Positions 19,074 to 29,159 of a DNA stretch of 64,000 bases are shown in pieces. The position numbers were made by a program, and so were the translations under genes. Below the pieces are notes generated by a model. That model worked only from the letters and a program-made list of their open reading frames with translations. It did not search any database and was not told the origin of the DNA. The DNA is from Pirellulaceae bacterium (GTDB lineage Bacteria > Planctomycetota > Planctomycetia > Pirellulales > Pirellulaceae). Where the stretch lies: positions 1 through 64,000 of the forward strand of contig JADYZV010000103.1 in the NCBI GenBank assembly GCA_020852965.1, in the 5' to 3' direction. Numbering within the stretch: position 1 is the stretch's first letter; each line of letters begins with the position of its first letter.

Positions 19074-21581
19074 GTGCAGGACCACAGCGTCAAAAGTCAA
19101 TCGTCCGGGCTCGGTTCCTTCACCGCATCGGAGCGAACAGCCAGGTTCCTGCTTCTGCTGTTGGAACTCGTGCTCATATCGGCGGTCGTGTACCTGTTCA
19201 ATATCGAGGGGCGCCGCCACTTCTTTCAAGTGTTGTGCGTCATTGTTGGCGGCTTTGCAATTCATACCTGGCTGCCCATGAGGTATCGGCTGCCCTTCTT
19301 CGCCTTGCTTTCGATCGCGTGCGTGCTGTTCGTATTAGGAGTGGCAAACGGCCTGTGGGTACTTGGCATCGGCGGTCTATTGATCGGTATTTGTTACCTA
19401 CCGATCGGTTTTGGCATGCGGCTCGCGCTGCTGATAGCGGCAGGCAGCGCTCTAGTAACCGCGCGGTTTCACATGCCGTTGCCCTTTTGGCCCGTGCTAG
19501 GCTCGATGTTCATGTTCCGACTGATCATCTACGTGCACGATTGCCGGCGTGAAAAGGTCATGCCGTCGCTCGCCTCGTCGATTTCGTACTTCTTCCTGTT
19601 GCCGAACGCCTGTTTTCCACTGTTTCCGGTGGTGGACTACAAGACCTTTCGCAAAACCTGGTACGACGAAGACGAGTGGGAGATTTATCAACGTGGTGTG
19701 ACCTGGATAGTTCGCGGAATGGTTCATCTGCTGCTCTATCGCTACATCAAGTCGAACCTGGTTCCCAGTCCTTACGAACTGGTCGACATCCCGCACATTA
19801 CCGTGTTTATGGTGACGAATTACGCGCTGTACCTACAGGTTTCCGGGCAATTTCATTTGATCACTGGACTGCTGCATCTGTTCGGATTTAATTTACCACG
19901 CACTCATCATTTGTTTTTTCTTGCGTCGAGTTTCAGTGACATCTGGAGGCGAATCAACATTTACTGGAAAGACTTCATGGCCAAGTTCTTTTTCTTTCCA
20001 ATGTTTTTTGGCTTGCGCAGTCGAGGTGCCACGCTTGGTTTCGCTCTTGTGTCGGGGGTGTACTGTGTCTTTGTTTGCACGTGGCTGTTGCATTCTTGGC
20101 AGACGTTTTGGATTCTTGGCCGATTCCCCCTGACGGTCAACGACATGTTTCTGTGGCTTGGCGTGGGGACCTGTGTCGCCCTCAATGCCTTGGTTGATGC
20201 GCACCGTACTACGCAGCGCAAACGCAGCTTGTGGTTCGCCGCGTTAAGTCTTTCGGTGCGAACCGTCGGCATGTTTGGGCTCGTTAGTCTGTTTTGGTCG
20301 TGCTGGACTCAACCCGGATTTCTGGTTTCGATCAGTGGTGTGCTGGCCAAGCCGGAAGCAGGTCGCGGGCTGTTCGTCGTAAGCATGTGGATGCTGATGG
20401 CGATTGTGGTCGGGATGTTGCTAATATTACTCCTGCGTTGGCAGAGCGCCCGTGGCGAGAAACTACCGGCGTTGGATTTTCGCGCATCGGTAAGATTGCA
20501 CATGGCAGGACTCGGAGTGGTCGTCGTGTTTGCGCTACCCTGGTCGGCGAGCATGTTTGATCCGGAGATTGCACGGACATTTGCTGAGTTTCAAGCGGAT
20601 CCGATTGAGGCCGAAGTGGCTGGTAACCAGCTGCTTGGCTACTACGAGGACCTGAACATGGCCGCCATTCAGGCGGGTCCACTGATCAGCTCGTTCTCAC
20701 CGCAGGATGAGACTCGCCGAGCCCAGGCTCACGGATTCTACAAAATCTCTCGGCCGGCCGATATGTATCAGGAGGTCGAGTTGATTCCGGGAATTGCCAC
20801 GGAACTCGACGGTAGTCCATTTACCGTGAACCAGTTTGGGATGAGGGACCGTACGTCGCTTACGCTTCTCAAACCAGCTGGCACGTTTCGAATTGCACTG
20901 GTGGGCTCAAGCATCGTGATGGGATACGGCGTCTCGGACGACGAGGTCTTTGGTCGTGTGTTCGAGAACCGACTTAACAGCGAACGCATCGATCGCACGC
21001 ACCGCTTTGAAGTGTTGAATTTTGGCGTTGGCAAACAATGGGCCCCCCATCGACTGATCACTATTGGGCGCAAAGTCGTTGGCTTTGAGCCCGACTCGCT
21101 ATTCTACTTTGCCCATCAGGATGAATTCAGGGAACTCGCCAGCCATCCTGCGCAACTGATCGCGAATAAGCTGGAGCTTCCGTCGCAGCACCTGAAAGAT
21201 ATCGCTGTCACGGCGAACGTGACAGCTGACATGGCCCCCGGAGCAATTCTGAGCCGGTTGCAGCCATATGAGTCCGACTTGCTAAGTGCCGTCTATAAGA
21301 CGATCGTCGACGAATGTCGTGACCACGGGATTGTTCCCGTCTGGATCTACCTTCCCATTCCAAACGCCGGTGGCGAGAAGCTAGCGGAGAAGCTGATCCC
21401 AATCGCGACGAGCGCAGGTTTCATTGTGTGCGATCTGTCCGATTGGGCCCCAAACCAAGACGGCTTGTTCCCTTGGAAAGAGCCGCACCCCAACGCGCGA
21501 GGTCACCAACTCATCGCCGATGCATTAATGCGCATGGTGCAGTCCAATCCCAGTACGCTCCCCCTGACGCAATCTGAATGA
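19074..21581 (+). CDS. MBOAT-family acyltransferase fused to an SGNH/AlgX-DltD-like domain
   Basis: 835 residues from a GTG preceded by GGAG (6-7 bases). Residues 20-490 hold about ten hydrophobic segments. Within them GFNLPRTHHLFFLASSFSDIW (271-291) and the following INIYWKDFM (294-302) form the MBOAT core, and CTWLLHSWQTFW places the expected catalytic His at 340. A hydrophilic C-terminal part (about 505-835) is SGNH hydrolase-like: FRIALVGSSIVMGYGV (Ser612), GKQWAP, and KEPHPNARGH (His805, with Glu803 where Asp is common). MBOAT and SGNH partners are normally separate proteins, as in DltB/DltD and AlgI/AlgJ-AlgX; here they are one chain. The acceptor is unknown and probably extracytoplasmic. 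Confidence 0.85.
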   Translation: MQDHSVKSQSSGLGSFTASERTARFLLLLLELVLISAVVYLFNIEGRRHFFQVLCVIVGGFAIHTWLPMRYRLPFFALLSIACVLFVLGVANGLWVLGIGGLLIGICYLPIGFGMRLALLIAAGSALVTARFHMPLPFWPVLGSMFMFRLIIYVHDCRREKVMPSLASSISYFFLLPNACFPLFPVVDYKTFRKTWYDEDEWEIYQRGVTWIVRGMVHLLLYRYIKSNLVPSPYELVDIPHITVFMVTNYALYLQVSGQFHLITGLLHLFGFNLPRTHHLFFLASSFSDIWRRINIYWKDFMAKFFFFPMFFGLRSRGATLGFALVSGVYCVFVCTWLLHSWQTFWILGRFPLTVNDMFLWLGVGTCVALNALVDAHRTTQRKRSLWFAALSLSVRTVGMFGLVSLFWSCWTQPGFLVSISGVLAKPEAGRGLFVVSMWMLMAIVVGMLLILLLRWQSARGEKLPALDFRASVRLHMAGLGVVVVFALPWSASMFDPEIARTFAEFQADPIEAEVAGNQLLGYYEDLNMAAIQAGPLISSFSPQDETRRAQAHGFYKISRPADMYQEVELIPGIATELDGSPFTVNQFGMRDRTSLTLLKPAGTFRIALVGSSIVMGYGVSDDEVFGRVFENRLNSERIDRTHRFEVLNFGVGKQWAPHRLITIGRKVVGFEPDSLFYFAHQDEFRELASHPAQLIANKLELPSQHLKDIAVTANVTADMAPGAILSRLQPYESDLLSAVYKTIVDECRDHGIVPVWIYLPIPNAGGEKLAEKLIPIATSAGFIVCDLSDWAPNQDGLFPWKEPHPNARGHQLIADALMRMVQSNPSTLPLTQSE

Positions 21582-21652
21582 TTAACTGCACATGTATATC
21601 CGGGTTAAATCGGGAGCACTTCAGCCGTAGTTGGCCAGTTCAGTTGGGCATT

Positions 21653-22228
21653 TCAAATCTTAAGTTTGGGTTGTTTCTTAAACGGGGCAGGCGTGCTTTC
21701 GTGGGCTATCTTCCTGTCGCCCAGCCGCTTGGCGCCAGCAGAAGTCGCCGCAGTCCCTTTAAGATTCAAATCCATAAGGCAATGCACGTTCGAAAGCTGA
21801 TCTAAGCCCGCATCGGTAATCGCGGTATTGCTCAAATTCAGATCAACCATTTTCTGCAGAACCTTACCAACATCCAGTCTCACCAATTGTTCGTCGGTGA
21901 TGTTGGTGTTGCTGAGATTCAATTGGAAGACGGGAAACTCTTTGCTCGCCTCAACGAGGGAATCGATCATTCTGTCGGTGAGCTGGGCATCGGTCAGATC
22001 AATCATCCAACCGGTCATCTGGAAACCGAACATGCTTTTGCTCTCTTTGGAAGCGGTGCCCCCGGCGGCAGCGATCTGATCAATGAAACTCTGCTGCTGC
22101 TGCTTGAACTGCTCGTACTCGCTCGGACCAGAATAGCTGTTGCAACCAGCAGCCAGTACCACAATGCCCGCGAACATGGATACTGAAATTGATCGTACAA
22201 ACGGACATGCAAATTCGCTGCGTGACAA
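21653..22228 (-). CDS. Leucine-rich-repeat lipoprotein
   Basis: 191 residues from a TTG at 22228; AAGGAG on the coding strand (bases 22237-22242, read in reverse) sits 8 bases ahead and decides this start, since the next Met would leave no signal n-region. A lipobox VVLAAGC predicts attachment through Cys29 or so. After a Gln-rich helix come leucine-rich units of the planctomycete type: LTDAQLTDRMIDSL, LNLSNTNITDEQLVRL, LNLSNTAITDAGLDQL, LNLKGTAATSAGAKRL. Such repeats mediate protein binding. It lies on the opposite strand to the MBOAT-SGNH gene and converges with it. Confidence 0.8.
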   Translation of the reverse strand: MSRSEFACPFVRSISVSMFAGIVVLAAGCNSYSGPSEYEQFKQQQQSFIDQIAAAGGTASKESKSMFGFQMTGWMIDLTDAQLTDRMIDSLVEASKEFPVFQLNLSNTNITDEQLVRLDVGKVLQKMVDLNLSNTAITDAGLDQLSNVHCLMDLNLKGTAATSAGAKRLGDRKIAHESTPAPFKKQPKLKI

Positions 22229-22351
22229 AACGTGAACTCCTTAGAGTAAGATCGGAAAGTTTTACAGAGCGTTCGGGTGCTATAGAAATCCCCGGTGCGT
22301 GCGCGCGATCGAAATTCCAATTCGCAGCGCAATGCTGCAATCCAGCAGCTG

Positions 22352-22382
22352 TAGGCGATGGCTCGAGCAGAACCATCGCCTA
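22352..22382. terminator. 10-bp perfect hairpin between lipoprotein and DUF1559 genes
   Basis: TAGGCGATGG (22352-22361) and CCATCGCCTA (22373-22382) pair perfectly around an 11-nt loop, about 90 bases beyond the stop of the minus-strand DUF1559 gene. No T tract follows on either strand, so termination is plausible but unproven. Confidence 0.4.
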
Positions 22383-22473
22383 TGGCAGTGGGTTATACGA
22401 TCCGATCAACATCCCGCGCGGACTCTGGGGTAATGGGGTCGACGGAAAGCACGATCCTAAGAAATGGCTATCC

Positions 22474-23463
22474 TTAATACTCGCCGATGACCTTTCCATC
22501 CGCCATCGAACCAAGCATGTGGTAAGCGCCGAAGTCATTTACGTCGACGGGATCGTCGTTCCACTGGATGTTTTCACTGATGAACCGGACCGAACCGTCT
22601 GCCAACACAAAATTAGCGCCACCCGTGTGCTGGCTGCCGAAACTCTGAATCGGTGCGTCTTTTGCATCGGTGTTGGACGCGGCCAGGCTGTGCTTGCCCG
22701 TATTCATCTGGAACTGAGTTTGTCCCAGCAGGCACCAGACATTGGTAATTGGGTCGCATGAAAGCTCCTGGCCCGCCCAGATAGCAGCCCAGGGGCCGGT
22801 AGCGACCGTTTGCTTGGCGTACTTGTTGCTCGGTCGCTCACCTACCATGATGGTATTGGATGTTCCATCGGTAATGTCCTTAATACCGTTCCCCTTGGTG
22901 GCTCCACTGTTGAAAATTCCGTCTCCGCCACGGTTGCCGTTGCAGCCGGGGTAGTTCGATTTGGCAAACTGAGTGTTAGCCGGCACGCTCATGCCTGAGA
23001 AGGCACAGCCATTAATATCAGCCGGAAACGGACGATTGCGATTGACCCCAGCTTCCGCGTCGGAAGGGCAGATAAACGCCGGCAGTGGAGTCTGCAACAA
23101 CCTCAGCTTGACTGGATCGTTTGCAGCCGCCTCAAAGCTACTCGGTCCAACATTCAACTGATTGAACATATTTCCCTGTTCGATGAAGGGAAGGATCATA
23201 GCCGACCAAGCCCACTGTGAGTTTAGGTTTCCACCAGGTGAAAGGTCGAAGTAATTTCCTTGGGGAAAACTACGATGCGTATCATGGTAGTTGTGCAAGG
23301 CAAGCCCGATCTGTTTCAAGTTGTTCGTACACTGCATCCGGCGAGCAGCTTCTCTGGCCGCTTGTACCGCAGGAAGCAACAACCCCACTAGTATGCCGAT
23401 GATCGCGATCACGACCAACAGCTCGACCAAAGTAAAACCTATACGACTTCTGCTTCGAAACAT
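22474..23463 (-). CDS. DUF1559 prepilin-like protein (PulG/H-X9-DG family)
   Basis: 329 residues starting at an ATG with GGAG about 9 bases upstream. The N-terminus has a type IV prepilin-type cleavage and methylation motif (GFTLVELLVVIAIIGILVG) followed by the family's AVQAAREAARRMQCTNNLKQIGLALHNYHD block. The C-terminal H-x9-DG signature is present (HTGGANFVLADGS). Such proteins occur in tens to hundreds of copies in planctomycete genomes and are thought to be pseudopilin-like surface or secretion components. It is flanked by the fatty-acyl-AMP ligase and the lipoprotein, all on the minus strand. Confidence 0.95.
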   Translation of the reverse strand: MFRSRSRIGFTLVELLVVIAIIGILVGLLLPAVQAAREAARRMQCTNNLKQIGLALHNYHDTHRSFPQGNYFDLSPGGNLNSQWAWSAMILPFIEQGNMFNQLNVGPSSFEAAANDPVKLRLLQTPLPAFICPSDAEAGVNRNRPFPADINGCAFSGMSVPANTQFAKSNYPGCNGNRGGDGIFNSGATKGNGIKDITDGTSNTIMVGERPSNKYAKQTVATGPWAAIWAGQELSCDPITNVWCLLGQTQFQMNTGKHSLAASNTDAKDAPIQSFGSQHTGGANFVLADGSVRFISENIQWNDDPVDVNDFGAYHMLGSMADGKVIGEY

Positions 23464-23718
23464 AACGAGTCTCCGTTCGAGAAGGAATGAACAATTAAGA
23501 AACGACGCTGTAGTAGAGCGGGAACAGAAAAGGCTAATGCGCTGGAGTCCGACATCAAGGCAGCTTGAATGCCCAACGTCCCTCCATTGCTAAAATTAGA
23601 AACCAATTTGTTGATAATTGCAAGCAGAATCCCTTCGCTCGCAATTAGAATGTATTGGAAAGACTCGAAGAATGCCGTAGGCACGCGTCGGCGAGCAAGT
23701 GCGTTCAAGTCTTTAAAT

Positions 23719-25428
23719 TCAAGGACTTTCACGATATGCGCTGTCAATGGAGCCATTGAGGTAGCTGTCGCGGACGGCCACTCGTTTGAGCTTACCGCTG
23801 CTGGTTTTCGGGATGGAGGCAGGGCGAAGAAGCAGGATCTCAGCAGGATTTACACCAAACGCTTCGACAACTCTGACGCGAACTGCGGCAACAACCGCTT
23901 CAGGGGAGTCCATCCTCACTGCGGAGCGTCGCAATTCGGCAGCGATGACAAGTGATTCCTGCCCGTCCAAATCCGCAGAAAACGCGACCGCTTTACCTAC
24001 CGCCAGCGCCTCGTGAGCGTCGCAGACCCGCTGTTCGACATCCTCCGGGTAGAGGTTTCTGCCGCGGACAATGATGATCTCCTTGGTCCTGCCCGTGATG
24101 AACAGCTCGCCTGAGGAAAGAAATCCTAGATCACCGGTCTGCAGGAATTTCACACGGCGGCCATCGATCAGTAGGTCTCGAAATACCTGGTCGTTCAGGA
24201 CTTCCCTGTTGAAATAGCCACCGGCAACCGCAGGTCCGGATAGGAGCACTTCACCAATCTGGTCGTCGGCCAAGATGCTATTGGTTCCGGGTTCCAGAAT
24301 CACGACCTTGGATCCTTCGAAGGTCTGCCCGCAGCCGACGAGGCGCGTGCAATCGGTAGCGGCAGCGGGGGGCTCGATCCGGTTTTCCATTAGTGCCGAC
24401 GAACTAATATTGCGCAGGACGGGCGATGCTTCCGCGGGTCCGCCAGTAACCAAGAGCGTGGCTTCGCTGAGTCCGTAACAAGGGAAAAATGCACTCTGGC
24501 GAAAGCCGTAGGGCGCGAACTTTTCGGTGAACCTTTGAATGGTCTCGGGACGGATTCGTTCGCTACCGACAAAGGCGACTCGCCAAGAAGAAAGGTCGAT
24601 GCCCAGCAGCTGGTCCTCTTGGATCTTTTCCACGCACAGCCGATAGCTGAAATCGGGGCCTCCGCAGACGCTAGCGCGTTGTTCGGAAATCAATTGAAGC
24701 CATCGTTCCGGTTGAAGCACAAATTCTTCAGGCTGCAGACACCAGCTAGTATTTTTTGTGAATAGCGCTGCCAGATAACTTCCTATCAGCCCCATATCGT
24801 GGTAGTGGGGCAGCCACGTGACACCACAATCTTCGAACAGCCTGATCCCCATCCGGTCGCGGATCATCTCCAGATTCGCGAGAAGGTTGCCGTGCGATAC
24901 TTGGACACCCTTGGGACGCGCAGTGGAACCGGAGGTGTACTGGAGTAGTGCAATGTCGCTTCCGTGGGGACTCTCAAAGGCGAATTCGCATCGATCGCTC
25001 CGCCATAGTTCGGGAGTGATCACGGGCAATTGGCTTAGATTCGGGTGCTTATCGGCCTGGCTGCTCAGCACATCTGCAGTTTTTTGATTCGTGATCAGGA
25101 CCGACGGAGTGCAGTCTTTGCACACTTCCTGCAAATGTTCGTTGCTGCGGTTGAGGTTGGGGATGTTCAACGGTACGGTCGCGACGCGAGCGGCGAGACA
25201 TCCCATGAAGGCTTCCCAGAAAGCGGCTCCAGTTGGGAAGAGCAGAAGCGCGCGCGCGCCGGGATCGGCGTGCTCTGCGATTGTCCGGGCCGCTGCTCCG
25301 CAGTGCGACGCAAGCTCGCGATAGGTGAGACTTTCTGCCCTGCGCCATCTCGATTCGGGGAACACAAACAGTGGTTTGTCGGGTACTTCAGTGGCTGCCT
25401 CTTCGAGTATCGCACAGAATGAATTCAT
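23719..25428 (-). CDS. Fatty-acyl-AMP ligase (FAAL)
   Basis: 569 residues, the usual length of the FAAL branch of adenylate-forming enzymes, which activate fatty acids as acyl-adenylates and transfer them to a carrier protein rather than to CoA. Visible motifs: the P-loop-like LLQYTSGSTARPKGVQVSHGN (A3), the motif CGVTWLPHYHDMGLIGS, PCYGLSEATLLVTGG (A5), GDLGFLSSGELFITGR (A7/A8) and the C-terminal PKTSSGKLKR with the A10 lysine. The nearby acyl carrier protein and MBOAT-SGNH protein, on the other strand, form a plausible pathway with it. The start ATG at 25428 lacks a clear Shine-Dalgarno site. Confidence 0.9.
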   Translation of the reverse strand: MNSFCAILEEAATEVPDKPLFVFPESRWRRAESLTYRELASHCGAAARTIAEHADPGARALLLFPTGAAFWEAFMGCLAARVATVPLNIPNLNRSNEHLQEVCKDCTPSVLITNQKTADVLSSQADKHPNLSQLPVITPELWRSDRCEFAFESPHGSDIALLQYTSGSTARPKGVQVSHGNLLANLEMIRDRMGIRLFEDCGVTWLPHYHDMGLIGSYLAALFTKNTSWCLQPEEFVLQPERWLQLISEQRASVCGGPDFSYRLCVEKIQEDQLLGIDLSSWRVAFVGSERIRPETIQRFTEKFAPYGFRQSAFFPCYGLSEATLLVTGGPAEASPVLRNISSSALMENRIEPPAAATDCTRLVGCGQTFEGSKVVILEPGTNSILADDQIGEVLLSGPAVAGGYFNREVLNDQVFRDLLIDGRRVKFLQTGDLGFLSSGELFITGRTKEIIIVRGRNLYPEDVEQRVCDAHEALAVGKAVAFSADLDGQESLVIAAELRRSAVRMDSPEAVVAAVRVRVVEAFGVNPAEILLLRPASIPKTSSGKLKRVAVRDSYLNGSIDSAYRESP

Positions 25429-25770
25429 CGTTTACTTTGCACAAATCTATTTCGTTCCAACCAGCGACACGACCAGCGACTCGTCAGCACAGAGGAAAAA
25501 AGACGAATCAACCTCTTATGGGGCTATCCTATTACAAGATCGTCCCTAGAGGTCTGTCAAGAAACCATTTTAGGGTAGTGAGGGTAGTGGACGAGTAGTT
25601 CGCTGCACGCGTTATATCCGAATTGGAGCCCAATTGTTGATCCCTTGGGGTAATGCATATAGACTTATCCGTGGCTGGGCACGGTGACTGAGTAGAATTG
25701 AGCCGACCGGGAACCGGAAACGTTCTGATCCGGCTTGAAGATCGTCAGTCTTTCCATCGAGGTCATTGGT
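25429..25770. other. Divergent intergenic region with one GTAGTGGACGAG half-repeat
   Basis: This stretch separates the FAAL gene from the broken DUF1592-type gene and should hold both promoters. The 12-bp GTAGTGGACGAG at 25584-25595 matches the arm of the inverted repeat at 7090; no second arm is seen nearby. Confidence 0.5.
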
Positions 25771-27625
25771 ATGCTATCACGACGCCAGATTATCGAATGG
25801 GCAATCCGCCTGTCGGTAGCGCTGGTGTTGTGCTCGATCACTGCGCGACCGATGCACGCCGCGGAGACGGAGCTCGACGCGGAAATTGCGCGCCGCTTTC
25901 AGCAGCAAGTAGCGCCGATCCTCGAGCGACACTGTTTTGCCTGTCACGGCGACGGGGCGAACGAGGGACAGGTCGCGTTGGACGATTTCGCAGCCATCGA
26001 ACCGACACTGCGGCCCCTCCTCTGGTCGCGAGTGCTCAAGAACGTGCGAGCCGGCATCATGCCTCCAGCAGGTGAGGAGCGGCTGAGCCCTCGGCGAGCC
26101 GAGTCGTCCGCGAGCAGACCCTCCCCGCAGAACGGTTCTTCGATGCGGAGCGGCCAACCGATCGCATCGTATGTCGTGAGCCGCAATTGGTTACGGCGAA
26201 CTTCCCGATCGACTTGCCCGGCGAGTACCTGATCGAGGCAAAGTTCCAGGTTTACGGTTCGCCTTACTTCGGCTATCTACAGACCCACGTCGGTTTCCTG
26301 GTGGACGGGGAGCCTGTTCATCGAGACGTCTATTCGCAGCAGGAAGAGAAGCATCGGTTGATCGAGACAGTGCGATTCCGGACAAGCCTGCGAGAGGGGA
26401 ATTTGAACCTCGCGTTCGAAGTGGATCCGGTGCTGGACGCAGAGGGTAAAAAGCAAGGGCCTTCGCTCACGATGCGTGTGTTTGACGTGCGCATTGCGGG
26501 GCCATTCGACGAGTCGCAGTACGTGACTCCGCCAAACTATGCACGGTACTTTCCGCAACCCACGCCACCGATTGAAAAGGCGGAACGTCGAAATTATGCC
26601 CGCCGGGTCCTCCGGTCGTTCGTGAGTCGCGCCTTTCGACGACCGGTCGACGAGGCCACGTTGGATCGACTGGTTCAACTGGCCGAGGCGACGTACTCGA
26701 ACGACAGTGCGACGTTTGAGCAGGGCATTCAGCAGGCGATAATTGCGACGCTCTCGTCGCGTCGGTTTCTCTATCGCGTCGAACAGCCCACGCTTGCAGC
26801 GACACCTACGCAGTTTCCTCCCGTCGATGAATACTCATTAGCGTCGCGATTGTCGTATCTGATTTGGTGCTCGATGCCGGATGACGAATTGCTTGTGCTG
26901 GCCGAAGTGGGAAAACTGCATAGCCAGCTCGCCACGCAAGTCGAGCGAATGCTGGCTGATTCCAAGAGTGAGCGATTCGTCGAGAACTTTGTCGGCCAGT
27001 GGTTGCGCACTCGCGAAGTCGACACGGTAGAGATCGACGCTCGGCTGGTGCTGGCCCGCGATCTAAACTTAGAAGCAGACGAGCGATCCCATCGCGATGA
27101 AATGAACCGAGTTTTTCTCGCGGAACGAGAGCAGCAGGAGGAGGATTTTCTCAAAGGCGAACAAGATCCGAAGGATGGGGAGCCGCCGCGGTCGGTTTTG
27201 CTCAAGATGCAGACGAAACAACCCGAGTTGCCCAATGTGCGGCTCGATCGCACCCTTCGCGACGCGATGCGGCAAGAGACCTCGGCATGTTTCGCACTGA
27301 AGAATCGGGACAGAGGATCGATGTTTCCGGTGAGTTAGTTACGGGGGAAACGCTGGAGAGTGTTGACGATCTAAAGAAGGTTCTGGTCGGCGAACGACGC
27401 AAGGACTACTATCGCTGCTTGACCGAAAAATTGTTGATTTACGCCTTGGGTCGTGGTTTGGAGTACTCCGACACGGAAGCGGTCGATCAAATTGTTGCAA
27501 GGCTGGAGCAGGACGAGGGGCGGGCGATGTCGCTTGTGATGGGAGTGATCGAATCGGTCCCTTTTCAGAAATGCCGCGCCGCAGACTTTCCAGATCCGCG
27601 TTCCGCAACTACAGTCGCCCAGTAA
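25771..27625 (+). pseudogene. Degraded DUF1592/DUF1585-type cytochrome-like gene
   Basis: The remains of one gene appear in three different frames. From the ATG at 25771 (GAGGT upstream) a signal peptide and a heme motif CFACHGDG lead to MPPAGEE, where the frame changes near 26100. A second frame (26187-27338, but similar sequence begins near 26110) has the carbohydrate-binding-like region and DUF1592, ending in RDAMRQETSACF. A third frame (from about 27287) continues MFRTEESGQRIDVSGE and the DUF1585 domain to 27625. Compared with the usual order of PSCyt1-DUF1587-DUF1595-DUF1592-DUF1588-DUF1585, the DUF1587 and DUF1588 parts are missing at the two frame changes, so deletions, not single-base errors, explain it. 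The intact DUF1552 partner follows after 21 bases. Confidence 0.8.
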
Positions 27626-27646
27626 GGAAGAAGAAAGACACCAACT

Positions 27647-29077
27647 ATGCGCAGCTCGTCGACACATCGTGATCCCAATCGCCAAGCGGCCCAGCGTTGG
27701 TTGAGCCTGAGCCGCCGTCGTTTTCTACGGGGGCTCGGCGCCACCATTGCTCTGCCGGCGATGAACTCGTTATTGCCGATGGGTGAACGATCTGTCCTTG
27801 CAACGCCTAACACGAGTGAGGATGGTTCTTTGGCGGCAACCGCCGGAGGTGCTCCGCTGCGAATGGCAACCGTTTATGTTCCCAATGGAGCGATTCCCGA
27901 AAACTGGTGGCCCATTGACGAGCCTGGTGACGCTTACGCTCTCAATCACACGATGCAGCCGCTCGCTGAACTGAAGGATACATTTCAAATTCTCGGCGGT
28001 CTCGAATGCCGAGCGGCGGACCCAGGTGCCGACGGAGGCGGCGATCATGCACGAGCGGGAGGGAGCTTTCTCACGGGTGTGCGGTCGAAGAAGTCCCAGA
28101 GCGATGTTCGGGCCGGTGTTTCCATTGACCAGGTCGTCGCCGAACAGGTCGGGCACCTGACTCCCTTTCGTTCCCTGGAGCTCAGTTGTGAGTCAGCCCA
28201 TCTCACTGGTGGCTGTGACAGCGGGTATGCGTGCGCTTACTCATACAACCTGTCGTGGAAAACGCCGACTTCTCCGATTGCGCCCGAGGCGAATCCTCGA
28301 CACGTCTTCGAGCGAATGTTTGGATATGGCAGCGACGGCAACCGCGATTCGACGCTCGAGCAGCGTATGGAGCAACAGAAATCGATACTGGATTTCGTTC
28401 TCGACGACGCTGAGGCGGCCAATCGATCACTGGCCCGAGAGGATCGGGCCAAGTTGGAAGAATATTTGACCAGTCTGCGAGAGGTGGAGCGCCGCATCGA
28501 GATGTCCGAGTCGCGACCCGCGCCGCGTTTGGGCGCAAGGGTCGGCGTCCCGGTGGGTATACCAGACGACTATTCCGACCATGTTCCGTTGATGTTTGAT
28601 ATGCTGTTGCTGGCCTTCCAGACCGACCAGACTCGCATCGCAACGCTCATGCTGGCTCATGAGGCCAGCAACAGGCCCATGCCGTTCCTAAACATCGCGG
28701 AAGGGCATCACCAGTTGTCGCACCACAATAACAACCCGGACGCAGTTGACAAGGTTAAGACGATCGACCATTGGTACGTCCAGCAGTTCGCCCGTTTCCT
28801 GAAGCGTATGGATGATGTTCGCGACCTAGACGGGCAATCGCTGCTGCACAACTCGATGATCTTATACGGCAGCGGCATCTCAGACGGCAACAAACACTGG
28901 CACACAAACTTGCCAATCCTGCTGGCCGGTAGCGGAGGAGGAACATTATCGCCTGGACGATATGTACGTTCTGCGCAGACGCCGATCACGAACTGCTACC
29001 TCAGCCTCGCCGACCGCATGGGCTGCAATCTCGAGACGCACGGAGATTCGACCGGTAGATTAGTGGGAATTGTTTGA
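27647..29077 (+). CDS. DUF1552 secreted protein
   Basis: 476 residues. A twin-arginine-type signal is visible (LSRRRFLRGLGATIALPAM), so folded export by Tat is likely. The body matches DUF1552: YVPNGAIPENWWP, LEPL-type linker, DHARAGGSFLTGV, SIDQVVAEQVG, SLELSCE, and the C-terminal HHNNNP and ILYGSGISDGNKHWHTNLP. DUF1552 genes usually sit directly downstream of a DUF1592-type cytochrome gene; here that partner is broken. The function is unknown. Confidence 0.92.
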   Translation: MRSSSTHRDPNRQAAQRWLSLSRRRFLRGLGATIALPAMNSLLPMGERSVLATPNTSEDGSLAATAGGAPLRMATVYVPNGAIPENWWPIDEPGDAYALNHTMQPLAELKDTFQILGGLECRAADPGADGGGDHARAGGSFLTGVRSKKSQSDVRAGVSIDQVVAEQVGHLTPFRSLELSCESAHLTGGCDSGYACAYSYNLSWKTPTSPIAPEANPRHVFERMFGYGSDGNRDSTLEQRMEQQKSILDFVLDDAEAANRSLAREDRAKLEEYLTSLREVERRIEMSESRPAPRLGARVGVPVGIPDDYSDHVPLMFDMLLLAFQTDQTRIATLMLAHEASNRPMPFLNIAEGHHQLSHHNNNPDAVDKVKTIDHWYVQQFARFLKRMDDVRDLDGQSLLHNSMILYGSGISDGNKHWHTNLPILLAGSGGGTLSPGRYVRSAQTPITNCYLSLADRMGCNLETHGDSTGRLVGIV

Positions 29078-29159
29078 TTGGCTTCTCGGCAAGATCTACC
29101 CGCAATGAAATCTACCGTCAATGAAGACGAAGAGATGGTGCCATTGCGGTTCATTCCCC

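Noticed and set aside
23439-23756. 105-residue minus-strand frame between DUF1559 and FAAL genes
   Set aside because: It covers the DUF1559 promoter and RBS and overlaps both genes' ends; not coding-like.
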